From an uncultured Rhodospirillaceae bacterium (GTDB lineage: Bacteria; Pseudomonadota; Alphaproteobacteria; Dongiales; Dongiaceae), in contig CADEFF010000016.1 in NCBI GenBank assembly GCA_902826565.1, forward strand, positions 1 through 64,000: a stretch of DNA of 64,000 nucleotides. The letters are read 5' to 3'. Under the pieces are notes generated by a model that was not told where the DNA came from, did no database searches, and saw only the letters and a list, made by a program, of their open reading frames with translations. Made by a program: the position numbers and the translations under genes. Below, piece by piece: positions 28,359 to 38,188 of this stretch (positions are counted from its first letter, which is position 1; every line of letters begins with the position of its first letter).

Positions 28359-30488
28359 ATGACGACTGCCGCACCCGATCCGATCCTCGCCCGAGCCATG
28401 GCGCTGCACCGCGCCGGCAAACGGACGGAGGCCGAGCCGCTCTATCGCCAAGCGGCCGCCAGCTTCGCGGAAGACCCGCGCTACCACTATCTGCACGGCC
28501 TTTGCCTGCTCGAGCTCGGCAAGCTCGACGAGGGCATCGCGGCCATGGCGGACGCCGTCCGGCTCGGGCCGCGGCATCCCGGTTCGCATTACGCGCTCGG
28601 TCGGGCGCTCGCCCTCAAGGGGACCGACGAGGAGCGCGCGGCCGGTCACCTCCGGACTGCCATCGCGCAGGCGCCCGCCATGATCGAGGCGCATCTGGAG
28701 CTCGGCAATCTTCTGGCGCGCCGCGACGATCCGGCGCCGGCCTTCGAGGTTTACAAGACCGGGCTCGCGCAGGCACCGGACCATCCCGGCCTCGCCGTCA
28801 ACTACGCGAACCTGCTCTATCAGAAAGGCGACCGCGAGGAGGCCGTGGCGCTCTGGGAGCGCATGCTGCAGCGCCAGCCGAATCTTGCCGCCGCCCATTC
28901 CGGCCTCGGCATCGACCGCCGCAATCGCGGCGACGTGGCGGGCGCCGAGGAGCGGTTCCGCCGCGCCCTCGCGATCGAGCCGCGCAACGCCGAGTGCCGC
29001 TTCAATCTCGGCGTCACGCTGCGCTACCGCAACAACTATGCCGGCGCGATCGAGGAGCTGAAGAAGGCGATCGCCGCCAATCCGCGGATGCGGCGCGCGA
29101 CGATGGAGCTCGCCCGCTGTTATCAGGCCGTCTGCGCCTGGCAGAATCTGGAGGAGCTCGATCCCGCGCTGGAACAGGAGTTTGCGGCGGCCGAAGCGAA
29201 CCGGCCGACCTTCATGTCGCCTTTCTTCTCGCTGTCGCTGCGCACGACCGAGGCGCGTCGCCTCGCGGTGGCGAAGGTGCGCGCCGCAGCTGCGGCGGCA
29301 CGCGCCGTGCGCGAATGGCAGGGACCGAGGATCGAGCATCGGCCGGGCCCGCGCGAGCGGCTGACGATCGGCTACATCTCATCCGACCTGCGCGATCACC
29401 CGGCGGGGCATCTTCTGGTCGATCTCTTCGGCCTGCATGACCGCGAGCGGTTCGCGGTGCATGGCTACTCCATCGGGCCGAACGACGGCAGCTCCTACCG
29501 CAAGCGCTTCGAGCGCGATTTCGACCGGTTCGTCGATCTGGGCGGCGAGGGGAACGCTGCCGCCGCAAGGCGCATCGCCGACGACAGGATCGACATCCTG
29601 GTCGATCTGAACGGCATGACAGCGCTGTCGCGGCCGGAGATCGCGGCGCTGCGGCCGGCACCGGTGCAGGCGACCTGGCTCGGGCTTCCCGGCACGACGG
29701 GCGCCGACTTCTTCGACTATGCGCTGACCGATCGGCAGGTGACGCCGGACGGCTCGGCGCGCCACTTCACCGAAGCCCTCTGCATGCTGCCCGACAGCTA
29801 CTATCCGACGCCGGTCTGGCCCTTCGAGACGGCCGGACCCGCCGATCGCGTTGCCGAAGGATTACCGCCGCAGGCGCTGGTGCTTTGCTGCTTCTGCGCC
29901 CATTACAAGATCGAGCGGACGGCGTTCGAGCGCTGGATGGGCCTGATGCGCCAGCTCCCGGGCGCCGTGTTGTGGCTGCTCGGCGGGTCTCCCGAGGCGG
30001 AATGGCGGTTGCTGGACGCGGCGGAGGCGGCGGGCGTCCCGCCACGGCGTATCGTCTTCGCGCCGCGCCGCCCGAAGGCGCAGCATCTCGCCCGCCTCGC
30101 GCTCGCCGACCTGATGCTCGATACCTTCACCTATGGCGGGCACACGACCGCGAGCGACGCGCTGGCCATGGGCGTGCCGGTGGTGACCTGCTGGGGCGAT
30201 GCCTTCGCGTCGCGCGTGGGGGTGAGCCTTCTGACGGCCGTCGGATTGCCGGAGCTGATCGCCGAGACGCCCGAGGCCTATGGCGATCTGGTTCTGCGGC
30301 TCGGCCAGGATCCGGCGGCGCTGGCCGCGACCAGGGAAAAGCTGGCGGCCAGCCTTCCCGGGTCGTCGCTCTTCGATCCGGCGCGGTTCGCCCGCAACCT
30401 CGAGCGCGCCTATTGCGAGATGTGGCGGCGCCAGCTGGCGGGCGAACCGCCCGGCCGTTTCGAGGTCGCCGACCTCCGCGGTCAGTAG
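28359..30488 (+). CDS. TPR-repeat O-linked N-acetylglucosamine transferase-like protein (GT41/SPINDLY)
   Basis: 709-residue cytosolic glycosyltransferase. Residues ~5-265 form about seven tetratricopeptide repeats (e.g. [27 protein letters not shown]). Residues ~330-700 match the OGT catalytic domain: [56 protein letters not shown], and the UDP-sugar site [26 protein letters not shown]. Such bacterial proteins transfer GlcNAc or fucose to protein Ser/Thr or other acceptors; the acceptor here is unknown. It lies between comEC and lexA, its stop overlapping the lexA end by 7 bases; it is an insertion in the backbone. Confidence 0.88.
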   Translation: MTTAAPDPILARAMALHRAGKRTEAEPLYRQAAASFAEDPRYHYLHGLCLLELGKLDEGIAAMADAVRLGPRHPGSHYALGRALALKGTDEERAAGHLRTAIAQAPAMIEAHLELGNLLARRDDPAPAFEVYKTGLAQAPDHPGLAVNYANLLYQKGDREEAVALWERMLQRQPNLAAAHSGLGIDRRNRGDVAGAEERFRRALAIEPRNAECRFNLGVTLRYRNNYAGAIEELKKAIAANPRMRRATMELARCYQAVCAWQNLEELDPALEQEFAAAEANRPTFMSPFFSLSLRTTEARRLAVAKVRAAAAAARAVREWQGPRIEHRPGPRERLTIGYISSDLRDHPAGHLLVDLFGLHDRERFAVHGYSIGPNDGSSYRKRFERDFDRFVDLGGEGNAAAARRIADDRIDILVDLNGMTALSRPEIAALRPAPVQATWLGLPGTTGADFFDYALTDRQVTPDGSARHFTEALCMLPDSYYPTPVWPFETAGPADRVAEGLPPQALVLCCFCAHYKIERTAFERWMGLMRQLPGAVLWLLGGSPEAEWRLLDAAEAAGVPPRRIVFAPRRPKAQHLARLALADLMLDTFTYGGHTTASDALAMGVPVVTCWGDAFASRVGVSLLTAVGLPELIAETPEAYGDLVLRLGQDPAALAATREKLAASLPGSSLFDPARFARNLERAYCEMWRRQLAGEPPGRFEVADLRGQ

Positions 30489-31186
30489 CGGCGCATCAGC
30501 CCGACGAGGCGGCCCTGGATGCGCACCCGGTCAGGACCGAAAATGCGCGTCTCGTAGGCTGGGTTGGCAGGCTCGAGCGCGATCGAATCGCCCTTGCGGC
30601 GAAGACGCTTCAAGGTCGCCTCGCTGTTGTCGATGAGCGCCACGACGATGGCGCCGTTATCGGCGGTATCGCTGCGCTCGATCAGCACCGTGTCCCCGTC
30701 GAGGATGCCGACATTGACCATCGAATCGCCCTCGATCTCGAGCGCGTAATGCTCGCCGCAGCCGAGGATGGCGGCTGGGACCTCGATATGGTTGCTGTGG
30801 TCGCGCAGCGCCTCGATCGGGGTGCCGGCGGCGATCTTGCCATAGAGCGGGAGCTGCACCGCTTCCGCGTCCTTGGGCAGGGCCTGGCCGCTGAGGGCGC
30901 CGCTGAAATCGCCGCGGATCACGTTCGGCTGGAAACCGGTCGTCGCCGGCGCCTTCGCCCCGATCCCCACCTGCTCGGGCAGCTTCGTCACTTCGAGCGC
31001 GCGGGCGCGATGCGGCAGGCGCTTCAGGAATCCGCGCTCCTCGAGCCCGGTGATGAGCCGGTGGATGCCGGACTTCGATTTCAGCCCCAACGCCTCCTTC
31101 ATCTCGTCGAAGGAGGGCGAAACCCCGGCTTCGATCAGGCGCTTGTTGATGAAGAGCAACAGCTCATGTTGCTTGCGCGTCAGCAT
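30482..31186 (-). CDS. lexA: LexA repressor
   Basis: SOS regulator, 234 residues. Winged-helix DNA-binding domain at the start ([19 protein letters not shown] ... [18 protein letters not shown]), a ~50-residue linker, the Ala-Gly cleavage site in [13 protein letters not shown], and the S24 protease Ser in [10 protein letters not shown] with catalytic Lys in [11 protein letters not shown] 31186 is the family start; the upstream in-frame codons are promoter DNA. A LexA box lies 70-84 bases upstream, so the gene is autoregulated. Confidence 0.96.
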   Translation of the reverse strand: MLTRKQHELLLFINKRLIEAGVSPSFDEMKEALGLKSKSGIHRLITGLEERGFLKRLPHRARALEVTKLPEQVGIGAKAPATTGFQPNVIRGDFSGALSGQALPKDAEAVQLPLYGKIAAGTPIEALRDHSNHIEVPAAILGCGEHYALEIEGDSMVNVGILDGDTVLIERSDTADNGAIVVALIDNSEATLKRLRRKGDSIALEPANPAYETRIFGPDRVRIQGRLVGLMRRY

Positions 31187-31225
31187 GGAATCCTCGCTTT
31201 CGGGCCGGTAACCGCGAGATATGGG

Positions 31226-31270
31226 GTTCCGGAACAAAACCAAAACAACAGCTATGTTCTAGTTTGGTTC
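31226..31270 (-). promoter_or_regulatory. SOS (LexA) box and palindrome upstream of lexA
   Basis: The alphaproteobacterial LexA site GTTC-N7-GTTC is exact at 31256-31270 (GTTC, TAGTTTG, GTTC). Nearer the gene, GTTCCGGAAC at 31226-31235 is a perfect palindrome carrying the same GTTC/GAAC half-sites. On the minus strand this reads GAAC-N7-GAAC upstream of the lexA promoter, whose likely -35 (TTGGTT) lies between the two. Confidence 0.85.
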
Positions 31271-31299
31271 TAAATGCCCGTCAAGCGAGCTTTGGAGAG

Positions 31300-32514
31300 T
31301 CAGATCGCCAGCACGCCGCCGGCGAGCCTGAGCACGCGGACAGCCGCGCCCTTCGGGGCGGGCGCGGCATGGGGCGGGCGGATCACCAGGCCATCGGCCG
31401 CGGTGAAGAAGGAGAGCATGGCGCTGTCCTGCTTCTGGAAGGGGGTGGCGATCCAGCGGCCCGCCTCGTCGCGCTCCAGCCGCGACCGGAGATAGTCCTG
31501 GCGGGCGTCGTTCGCCGGCAGGTCTATTCCCAGGAAAGCGGGCTCCGTGGCGTCTGCGCCGCCCGCCAGGCCAAGCAGGCGGCCGATGGCGGGCCGGAGG
31601 AAGATCGTCGCGCAGACAAGGCCGGAAACCGGATTTCCAGGCAGGCCGAGCACCGCCATCTCGCCGAGCTTCCCGAACATCAACGGCTTGCCAGGCCGCA
31701 TGGCGATCTTCCAGAAATCGAGCGCCATGCCGCGACGCTCGAGCGCGCCCTTCACGAGGTCATGCTCGCCGACCGAGGCGCCGCCCGAGGTGACCAGCAT
31801 ATCGGCGCCCTCGGCGGCCGCGATCGCGCGGTCGAGCGCCGCGCGGTCGTCCCGCGCGATGCCGAGGTCGATGGGGGCGGCCCCGAGCGCCCGGCAGAAG
31901 GCGGCGAGCGCGAAGCCGTTCGAGCTCACGATATCGGTCGGCCGCCGCGGCTCGCCGGGCGGCACCAGCTCGTCGCCGGTGCTGAGGATGGCGATGCGCG
32001 GGCGTCGGCGGAGGGGGAGAGTCGGATGATCCATCGCCGCCGCGAGCCCGATATCGCGCGCCGTGAGCAGCCTGCCCGCGCGGAGCTTGATGTCGCCTGC
32101 CGTGAAATCCTGGCCGGCGGCGCGAATATGGCGCCCGCGGGCCACGGTTTCCTTCACCAGCACCCGATCGCCGGCAGGCTCGGTGTTCTCCTGGATCACG
32201 ATGCTGTCGGCGCCCGCAGGCACGGGGCCGCCGGTGAAGATCCGGACGGTTTCGCCCGGCCGCAGCGGCGGCGGCATGGTGCCGCCGGCCGGCGCCTGGC
32301 CCACGAGCTTCAGCCGAACGGGCGTGTTCTCGACATCGGCGGCGCGGACCGCATAGCCGTCCATCGCCGAGACATCGACCGGCGGATGGGTCGCGCGGGC
32401 GACCAGGTCTTCCGCAAGCACTCGCCCCAGCGCTTCGCCCACCGGAACGGACTCCGCCGGGAGCGGCGTCAGCGCAGCCAGGATCCGTTGCAACGCTTCT
32501 TCGACCGAAATCAT
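31300..32514 (-). CDS. moeA: Molybdopterin molybdenumtransferase
   Basis: Inserts molybdate into adenylated molybdopterin in molybdenum cofactor synthesis. 404 residues, all four domains. Signatures: [16 protein letters not shown] near residue 50, [19 protein letters not shown], the MoCF-binding domain [12 protein letters not shown] and [16 protein letters not shown], and the [12 protein letters not shown] stretch. The start overlaps the moaC stop by 4 bases (ATGA), so moaC-moeA are coupled at the end of the trpGDC transcript. Confidence 0.96.
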   Translation of the reverse strand: MISVEEALQRILAALTPLPAESVPVGEALGRVLAEDLVARATHPPVDVSAMDGYAVRAADVENTPVRLKLVGQAPAGGTMPPPLRPGETVRIFTGGPVPAGADSIVIQENTEPAGDRVLVKETVARGRHIRAAGQDFTAGDIKLRAGRLLTARDIGLAAAMDHPTLPLRRRPRIAILSTGDELVPPGEPRRPTDIVSSNGFALAAFCRALGAAPIDLGIARDDRAALDRAIAAAEGADMLVTSGGASVGEHDLVKGALERRGMALDFWKIAMRPGKPLMFGKLGEMAVLGLPGNPVSGLVCATIFLRPAIGRLLGLAGGADATEPAFLGIDLPANDARQDYLRSRLERDEAGRWIATPFQKQDSAMLSFFTAADGLVIRPPHAAPAPKGAAVRVLRLAGGVLAI

Positions 32515-32990
32515 CGCGTTCGCCGGTAAACCCCGGATTTCCCGCCGCTTTTATAGTCGAGACGAATGTCGCTCAGCACCATGGCACGGTCGGCTGCCTT
32601 GCACATGTCATAGACCGTGAGGGCCGCGACCGCGACGGCGGTAAGCGCTTCCATTTCGACGCCGGTCGGGCCGGTCGTCTTCACCGTGGCGGTGATATCG
32701 ATCGCATTTCGCTTCGGATTCGGCGCCAGATCGACGGAAACGGCGCTCAACGACAGCGGATGGCAGAGCGGGATGAGGTCGGCGGTGCGCTTCGCCCCCA
32801 TGATTCCGGCGAGCCGCGCGACGGAAAGCACATCGCCTTTTTTCACGCCGCCCTTGCGGATCAGCTCCATCGTGGCCTTGGCGAGCTTGACCGAGCCCGT
32901 CGCCACCGCCACCCGTTCCGTCGCCGGCTTGGCCGACACATCGACCATGCGCGCCTTGCCCTTCGCATCGAAATGGGTGAGGCGCGCCAT
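32511..32990 (-). CDS. moaC: Cyclic pyranopterin monophosphate synthase
   Basis: Makes cPMP, the first stable intermediate of molybdenum cofactor synthesis, from the MoaA product. 159 residues. Signatures: [40 protein letters not shown] (substrate pocket) and [23 protein letters not shown] with active-site Lys in the following part. Starts 5 bases after the trpC stop. The trpC-moaC-moeA linkage is a known alphaproteobacterial arrangement. Confidence 0.97.
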   Translation of the reverse strand: MARLTHFDAKGKARMVDVSAKPATERVAVATGSVKLAKATMELIRKGGVKKGDVLSVARLAGIMGAKRTADLIPLCHPLSLSAVSVDLAPNPKRNAIDITATVKTTGPTGVEMEALTAVAVAALTVYDMCKAADRAMVLSDIRLDYKSGGKSGVYRRTR

Positions 32991-32995
32991 GGCGA

Positions 32996-33808
32996 TCAGG
33001 CGCCGACTCGCGACGCGGCGGAGGCGAGGAGCGTGCGTGTCGCGGCCGCCACGTCCGTCTGGCGCATCAGCGACTCGCCGATGAGGAATATGCCGGCGCC
33101 CGCGCGCCGCATGCGGGCGAGATCGGCGGACGTCTCGAGGCCGCTTTCCGCCACCAGCAGCCGCCCTTTGGGCAGCATCGGCGCCAGCGCTTCCGTCACG
33201 GCCAGATCGACCGAGAGGGTCTTCAGATTGCGATTGTTCCCGCCGATCAACCGCGCAGGCAGGCGCAGGGCGCGCTCCATCTCAGCCTCGTCATGCACTT
33301 CGACCAGCACATCCATCCCGAGCTCGCTCGCCACGGATTCGAGCTCCGCCGCCTGCAGGTCGGAGAGCGCCGCCATGATCAGCAGGATGCAATCCGCCCC
33401 GAGCGCCCGGGATTCGACGATCTGATAGGACTCCAGCATGAAATCCTTGCGGAGCGCGGGAAGCGACGTCGCCGCGCGCGCCGCCGTCAGATATTCGTCG
33501 CGGCCCTGGAAATAGGGTTCGTCGGTCAGCACGGAGAGGCAGGTCGCGCCGCCCGCCTCATAGGCGCGCGCCAGCGTCTGGACATCGAAATCCGCACGGA
33601 TCACGCCCTTGCTCGGCGAGGCCTTCTTGATCTCGGCGATGAGGCCGTAGCGCCCGGCACCGCTCGCCGCCGCGAGCCGGTCGGCAAAGCCGCGCACCGG
33701 ATCCGCCTCGCGCGCGGCCGATTCGAGGTCGGCGAGGGGACGCACCTGCTTGCGACGGGCGACGAGCGCCCGCTTCTCCGCGCAGATCCGGGCGAGCACA
33801 TCGCTCAT
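32996..33808 (-). CDS. trpC: Indole-3-glycerol phosphate synthase
   Basis: TIM-barrel enzyme of tryptophan synthesis, 270 residues. Signatures: [20 protein letters not shown] (catalytic Lys), [44 protein letters not shown] and LVAESGL. Not fused to TrpF. Its ATG overlaps the trpD stop by 4 bases. The C-terminal 70 residues and stop are clear of moaC. Confidence 0.97.
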   Translation of the reverse strand: MSDVLARICAEKRALVARRKQVRPLADLESAAREADPVRGFADRLAAASGAGRYGLIAEIKKASPSKGVIRADFDVQTLARAYEAGGATCLSVLTDEPYFQGRDEYLTAARAATSLPALRKDFMLESYQIVESRALGADCILLIMAALSDLQAAELESVASELGMDVLVEVHDEAEMERALRLPARLIGGNNRNLKTLSVDLAVTEALAPMLPKGRLLVAESGLETSADLARMRRAGAGIFLIGESLMRQTDVAAATRTLLASAASRVGA

Positions 33809-34851
33809 GCCGCGGGCTTCTCGTTGGTGATGGCGACGAGCCGGGAGAGGGCGGCCCGCGCCTTGCCGGAAGCGATGGCGGCATCGGCGAGCTTCACGCC
33901 GGCCGTGAGGTCGGCCGCCTTGCCCGCGACGACGAGCGCCGCCGCCGCATTCAGCAGCACGATGTCGCGATAGGCGCCCGTCTTGCCGGCCAGAACGTCG
34001 CGCAGCGCTTGGGCATTGGTCTCGGAATCGCCGCCCTTGAGCTCGGCCGTCGTGGCGCGTTTCAGCCCGACGGATTCGGGCGTCACCTCGAAGGTCGTGA
34101 CCTTGCCGTTCTCGAGCGCCGCGACATGGGTGGCGCCGGTGGTGGTGATCTCGTCCATCCCGTCGCTGCCATGCACGACCCAGGCGCGCTCCGTGCCGAG
34201 CCGGCCGAGCACCTCGGCCATCGGCGCGATCCAGTCGCGCGAGAAGACGCCGACGAGCTGCCGGCCGGCGCCGGCCGGATTCGACATCGGCCCCATGAGG
34301 TTGAAGATCGTGCGCGTGCCGAGCTCGACGCGGGTCGGCCCGACATGGCGCATGGCGCTGTGATGGCGCGGCGCGAGCATGAAGCAGATATGGGCTTCCC
34401 AGAGCGCCTTGCGCACCAGCGCCATGTCCGCGTCGAGATTGACGCCGAGGGCGCCCAGCACGTCGGCGGCGCCCGTCTTGGACGACATGGCGCGGTTGCC
34501 GTGCTTCGCCACCGGCACGCCGCAACCGGCGACGACGAGGGCGGTCGCCGTCGAGATATTCCAGCTCCCGGAGCCGTCGCCGCCCGTGCCGCAGGTGTCG
34601 ATGGCGCCCGGCGGGGCGTCGATCCGGGTCATCCGGGCGCGCATGGCGCGCACCGCGCCCGCGATCTCGTCCACCGTCTCGCCGCGCACCCGGAGGCCCA
34701 TCAGGAACCCGCCGAGCTGCGACGGCGTCGCATTGCCCGACATCATGATGTCGAAGGCCTGCTCGGCCTCGGCTTCGCTCAGACGGCGGCCCGCGGCGAC
34801 CGCGGCGATCAGCGGCTTCAGATCCGCCGGTGCTGTCGGCGCCGTGTTCAT
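33805..34851 (-). CDS. trpD: Anthranilate phosphoribosyltransferase
   Basis: Transfers phosphoribose from PRPP to anthranilate, 348 residues. PRPP-binding [14 protein letters not shown] near residue 87, [21 protein letters not shown], and the anthranilate-site [18 protein letters not shown]. The start overlaps the trpG stop by 4 bases. Part of the coupled trpG-trpD-trpC run. Confidence 0.97.
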   Translation of the reverse strand: MNTAPTAPADLKPLIAAVAAGRRLSEAEAEQAFDIMMSGNATPSQLGGFLMGLRVRGETVDEIAGAVRAMRARMTRIDAPPGAIDTCGTGGDGSGSWNISTATALVVAGCGVPVAKHGNRAMSSKTGAADVLGALGVNLDADMALVRKALWEAHICFMLAPRHHSAMRHVGPTRVELGTRTIFNLMGPMSNPAGAGRQLVGVFSRDWIAPMAEVLGRLGTERAWVVHGSDGMDEITTTGATHVAALENGKVTTFEVTPESVGLKRATTAELKGGDSETNAQALRDVLAGKTGAYRDIVLLNAAAALVVAGKAADLTAGVKLADAAIASGKARAALSRLVAITNEKPAA

Positions 34852-35447
34852 GCGGAAAGCTTGCGCGCCTGCGCGTTGTGGCCGCAGATGCGGAGGAAGT
34901 TTCCCAGCAGCCGATGGCCATGCTCGGAGGCGATGCTCTCCGGATGAAACTGCACGCCGAAAACCGGCAGCGTCCGGTGGCGCAGGCCCATCACCACGCC
35001 GTCCTCGGTTTCGGCCGTCTGCTCGAGCGCGGCGGGCCAGGTCGCGGGATCGACCACCAGCGAATGGTAGCGGGTGGCGGTGAAGGGGCTCGGGATCTCG
35101 GCGAAAATGTCGGTGCCGCGGTGCTTCACCTGGCTCAGCTTGCCATGCATGGGGGCGGGGCCGCGCACCACCTTGCCGCCGAAGGCTTGGCCGATCGCCT
35201 GATGGCCGAGGCAGACGCCGAGGATCGGCGTCGTCTCCTTCGCGGCGGCGATGAGCGCGAGGCAGATGCCGGCGCGGTCCGGATCGCAGGGCCCGGGCGA
35301 GAGGATGATGCCCTGCGGCCGCATCGCCATGGCTTCGGCGACGGCAATCTTGTCGTTGCGCCGTACCACCATCTCGGCGCCGAGCTCGCCGAGATAGTGA
35401 AAAAGGTTGTAGGTAAAGCTGTCGTAGTTATCGATTAAGAGAAACAT
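34848..35447 (-). CDS. trpG: Anthranilate synthase component II (glutamine amidotransferase)
   Basis: Supplies ammonia from glutamine to TrpE, 199 residues. Start [19 protein letters not shown] is diagnostic; class I GATase triad: Cys in [10 protein letters not shown], His-Glu in [16 protein letters not shown] 35447 is preceded by AAAGGTTTGAA. Normally follows trpE directly; here trpE lies 4.4 kb upstream and a new promoter seems to serve trpGDC-moaC-moeA. Confidence 0.96.
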   Translation of the reverse strand: MFLLIDNYDSFTYNLFHYLGELGAEMVVRRNDKIAVAEAMAMRPQGIILSPGPCDPDRAGICLALIAAAKETTPILGVCLGHQAIGQAFGGKVVRGPAPMHGKLSQVKHRGTDIFAEIPSPFTATRYHSLVVDPATWPAALEQTAETEDGVVMGLRHRTLPVFGVQFHPESIASEHGHRLLGNFLRICGHNAQARKLSA

Positions 35448-35501
35448 TTCAAACCTTTGCCACGCGATCTTGCGACGCTTTCCGAGGCCGGGGCCAGCCT
35501 T

Positions 35502-35531
35502 CTTATAGCAGGGCGGCCGGCAGGGCACCAA
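35502..35531 (-). promoter_or_regulatory. Candidate promoter of trpG-trpD-trpC-moaC-moeA
   Basis: On the minus strand, TTGGTG (35526-35531) and TATAAG (35502-35507) with an 18-base spacer; the ATG of trpG is 55 bases downstream of the -10. One arm of the 12-base inverted repeat (35513-35524) lies inside the spacer. Confidence 0.45.
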
Positions 35532-35574
35532 GCCTCCGCCGGATCGAGGTCGGCAAGGGTGTCCTGCCGGCCGC
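35513..35574. terminator. 12-base perfect inverted repeat between acyltransferase and trpG
   Basis: GCGGCCGGCAGG (35513-35524) and CCTGCCGGCCGC (35563-35574) are exact reverse complements, loop 38 bases. The right arm touches the stop codon of the acyltransferase, the left arm sits in the spacer of the putative trpG promoter. It could end acyltransferase transcription or be an operator. Confidence 0.45.
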
Positions 35575-36807
35575 TCAAGCCTCGACCGTTGCCGGGCCCG
35601 CCTTTCCCAGGTTCCGTGAAAGACGATAAGCGAGCCGCCGCCCGAAGCGATGGGTCGGGGCCTCGACGAAACGATGGATCAGCCAGGCGAGGGCGAGGGC
35701 GCCGAGCAAGACCGCCGCGATGGCGGCGGCGGCCGGTACGCCGCGATCGAGCAGGACCCGCAACAACACGAAACCCGCGATCGCGTGAACGACATAGAGC
35801 GGATAGCTGATGTCGGCGAGGAAACGGAGGAGCCGGTTCCGTGCCCAGCCTTGCGGGCCGGCATAGGCCAGCGCGAAGCAGCCAAGCGCCGCGCCGTAGC
35901 TCCAGAGCTGGATCGAGATGCCGTGAAGCCGGCCCAGATGCCAGGCGCCGACGAAGAGGAAGAACAGCGTCGCGATGACGAAGACCAGCGGCGCCCGTTC
36001 GAGCCGGCCCCGATAATGCAGGTTGAAGGCGACGCCGATGAACATGAACAGGAGGAACTGTGTCGAGACGGGCAGGGGCCGACCCAGGGACAGTGCCGCC
36101 AGGATTCCGACCGCGAGGACCGCCGGGAGCAGGAAGACGAGCACACTGCCGCGCCGCAGCCAGACCGCCGCCAGGGCGCAGAGGATGTAGAAGCGGACCT
36201 CCACATCGAGGGTCCAGACGATGCCGTCGATGTTGGGCCCGCCGAGCAGCGCGCGAAAGCCGACGAGATAATGCAGCGCCATGTCCGGCAGCCCGTGCGG
36301 GAAGGGGCGGTCGAAATAGAGGCCTCCGAGATAGATGGCGAGCAGGGTCGCGGTGAATCCGACGGCGTAGGTCGGATAGATCCGGAAGAACCGGCCGGCC
36401 AAAAACCCCTTCCAGCCATAACGTTCGAAGGCAAAGGGGATCACGAAACCGCTGATCAGGAAGAACAGCGCCACGCCGAAGGCGCCCCAATCGAAATATC
36501 GCGTGGGATTGAGGATCGAGACCAGCAGCGGCGTGGGCACGCTGTCCGCGAGCCGCGGCATATCGGCATAGCCGACCGCCAGGCTGCGATCGAGCCAGAA
36601 CTGGCCGAGATGATGCGACATGAGGACGAAGAGCGCCGCAAGACCGCGCAGCGCATTGGCGAATTCGACGCGGGGCGGCGCAACGGCGACGGCAGGAGGC
36701 GCAGGTTCCATCGCGCGAGCCATGGGGCGATCCAACTCCTGGGCGCGATCCAACGCGGGTGCCCGATCCGACGCGGGGGCGCGGGGCGGCGCCGCGCCCG
36801 CGATCAT
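35575..36807 (-). CDS. Acyltransferase 3 family membrane protein (OafA/YrhL-like)
   Basis: Integral membrane O-acyltransferase, 410 residues. After a Pro/Ala-rich cytoplasmic tail with three 6-residue near-repeats ([18 protein letters not shown]), about ten membrane segments follow. Motifs: [18 protein letters not shown] (the family R-G-x-A-x-H region), [15 protein letters not shown] and the [12 protein letters not shown] stretch. It probably acetylates a surface glycan or lipid; the acceptor is unknown. Starts at Met29 (36723) or Met33 (36711) are equally possible. It is the outermost gene of the 4.4 kb insertion between trpG and trpE. Confidence 0.82.
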   Translation of the reverse strand: MIAGAAPPRAPASDRAPALDRAQELDRPMARAMEPAPPAVAVAPPRVEFANALRGLAALFVLMSHHLGQFWLDRSLAVGYADMPRLADSVPTPLLVSILNPTRYFDWGAFGVALFFLISGFVIPFAFERYGWKGFLAGRFFRIYPTYAVGFTATLLAIYLGGLYFDRPFPHGLPDMALHYLVGFRALLGGPNIDGIVWTLDVEVRFYILCALAAVWLRRGSVLVFLLPAVLAVGILAALSLGRPLPVSTQFLLFMFIGVAFNLHYRGRLERAPLVFVIATLFFLFVGAWHLGRLHGISIQLWSYGAALGCFALAYAGPQGWARNRLLRFLADISYPLYVVHAIAGFVLLRVLLDRGVPAAAAIAAVLLGALALAWLIHRFVEAPTHRFGRRLAYRLSRNLGKAGPATVEA

Positions 36808-36878
36808 AGCCGATTCGAGGGGAATGCCGACCCGCGCGCCGCGTCACGGGAGCCCTGCGCGTCCTTCCGCGTTCATGG

Positions 36879-36884
36879 TAAAAT
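36879..36884 (+). promoter_or_regulatory. Possible -10 element of the polysaccharide deacetylase gene
   Basis: TAAAAT, one mismatch to the consensus, in otherwise GC-rich DNA 41 bases before the ATG. No convincing -35 is seen at 16-18 bases. Downstream, the direct repeat ATTTCCGG occurs twice (36882-36889 and 36899-36907 region). Confidence 0.3.
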
Positions 36885-36924
36885 TTCCGGCCGGTCCGAT
36901 ATTTCCGGTGGCCGGAGAAAGCCA

Positions 36925-38154
36925 ATGCCTCGCCGTCGCAACAATCGCAGCTCGGGCGCGAAGCCCCGCTCCTCGATCTTTCCGATCGGCCCGCGCGGCC
37001 GCGGCGGGGCGCGGCGTCCGCGCGTCGGCGGATCCTGGCTCAAAACCGTCGCGATCCTGCTCGGCGGCGCGGTCATCGGCGCAGTGGGGGCGGAGCTGCT
37101 GCATGACTGGATGCATCCGGCCTCGCGACAGCCCGCCTTGATCGTGGCGCCGGCGCCCGCGAACACGGCCGCCGCGCCCGAAGTCGCGACCGTGCCGACC
37201 GTCCTCGCCGCCCGGCCGCAACAACAGCCGGCCGCGCAAGATCCTGCCCCCGACGCCCATCGGGCCGCCGCGAGCGAACCGATCGGCGCGCTCATCGGGT
37301 CGCTGATGAACGAGGAGACGGCGACGTTCGATGTGGCGAGGCCGGCAGAATCCCCGGCCTCTCCGCAACCCGCTGCCGCGCCGGAGGCCGCCCCAGGGGC
37401 CGCCATCGCACCGAACGCAGGACATCCGCCGGCATGGCTTGCCTATGCGGTGCCGGCGCAGCCGGTCGGCAATCGCCCGATGATCGCGATCGTGCTCGAC
37501 GATGTCGGGCTCGACCGCGCCAACGCGGCACGCGCGATCCGCCTGCCGGGCCCGATCACCCTCTCCTTCATGACCTATGCGGAAGATCTGGCGCTGCAAT
37601 CTGCCGAAGCGCGCCGCTGGGGCCATGAGCTCATGCTGCATGTGCCGATGCAGCCGCTCGACGACAGGGTGAATGCGGGTCAGCATGTCTTGCGGACCGA
37701 CATGACGCCCGATCAGGTGCGCACCCAGATCGACTGGGGCCTGAACCGCCTCTCCGGCTATGTCGGCATCAACAACCACATGGGCAGCAGCTTCACCCGC
37801 TCGGCGCCCGGCATGGCGGTGGTGATGGAGGAGCTGCGCAAGCGAGGCCTCCTGTTCCTCGATTCCCTGACCATCGGCGACAGCGTCGGCATCCGGCTCG
37901 CGGCGCAATATGGCGTGCCGCATGTGGCGCGCGACGTGTTCCTGGACGATGAGGTGAGCGGACCTGCCGTCGATGCCATGCTGCGGGAGCTCGAGCGTGT
38001 CGCGCAGGAACGCGGCTATGCTGTCGGCATCGGCCATCCGCACCCGGCGACGCTGGATGCGCTTGCCCGCTGGCTGCCGCATTTGCGCGAACGGGGCTTC
38101 GAGCTGGTGCCGATCTCGGCCATCGTGCGGCGCGTGACGCCGCCGACGGGATAG
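36925..38154 (+). CDS. Divergent polysaccharide deacetylase family protein (YibQ-like)
   Basis: 409 residues: a basic cytoplasmic tail (MPRRRNNRSSGAKPRSS...), one membrane anchor near residues 45-62 (TVAILLGGAVIGAVGAEL), a long Ala/Pro-rich linker to about residue 170, then a periplasmic NodB-like fold: IAIVLDDVGLDRANAARA, ITLSFMTYAEDL, ELMLHVPMQPLD, GINNHMGSSFTR, FLDSLTIGDSVG, and GYAVGIGHPHPATLDAL. The DDVG, NNHMGS and GHPHP motifs mark the divergent (DUF610) branch, found next to CtpA/EnvC in many genomes. Substrate unknown; an envelope-glycan role is likely. ATG chosen because GCCGGAGAAAG precedes it. Divergent from the acyltransferase. Confidence 0.85.
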   Translation: MPRRRNNRSSGAKPRSSIFPIGPRGRGGARRPRVGGSWLKTVAILLGGAVIGAVGAELLHDWMHPASRQPALIVAPAPANTAAAPEVATVPTVLAARPQQQPAAQDPAPDAHRAAASEPIGALIGSLMNEETATFDVARPAESPASPQPAAAPEAAPGAAIAPNAGHPPAWLAYAVPAQPVGNRPMIAIVLDDVGLDRANAARAIRLPGPITLSFMTYAEDLALQSAEARRWGHELMLHVPMQPLDDRVNAGQHVLRTDMTPDQVRTQIDWGLNRLSGYVGINNHMGSSFTRSAPGMAVVMEELRKRGLLFLDSLTIGDSVGIRLAAQYGVPHVARDVFLDDEVSGPAVDAMLRELERVAQERGYAVGIGHPHPATLDALARWLPHLRERGFELVPISAIVRRVTPPTG

Positions 38155-38188
38155 GACGCGGCCGCTCGCCGGCGTAGGATCGCCCGCC

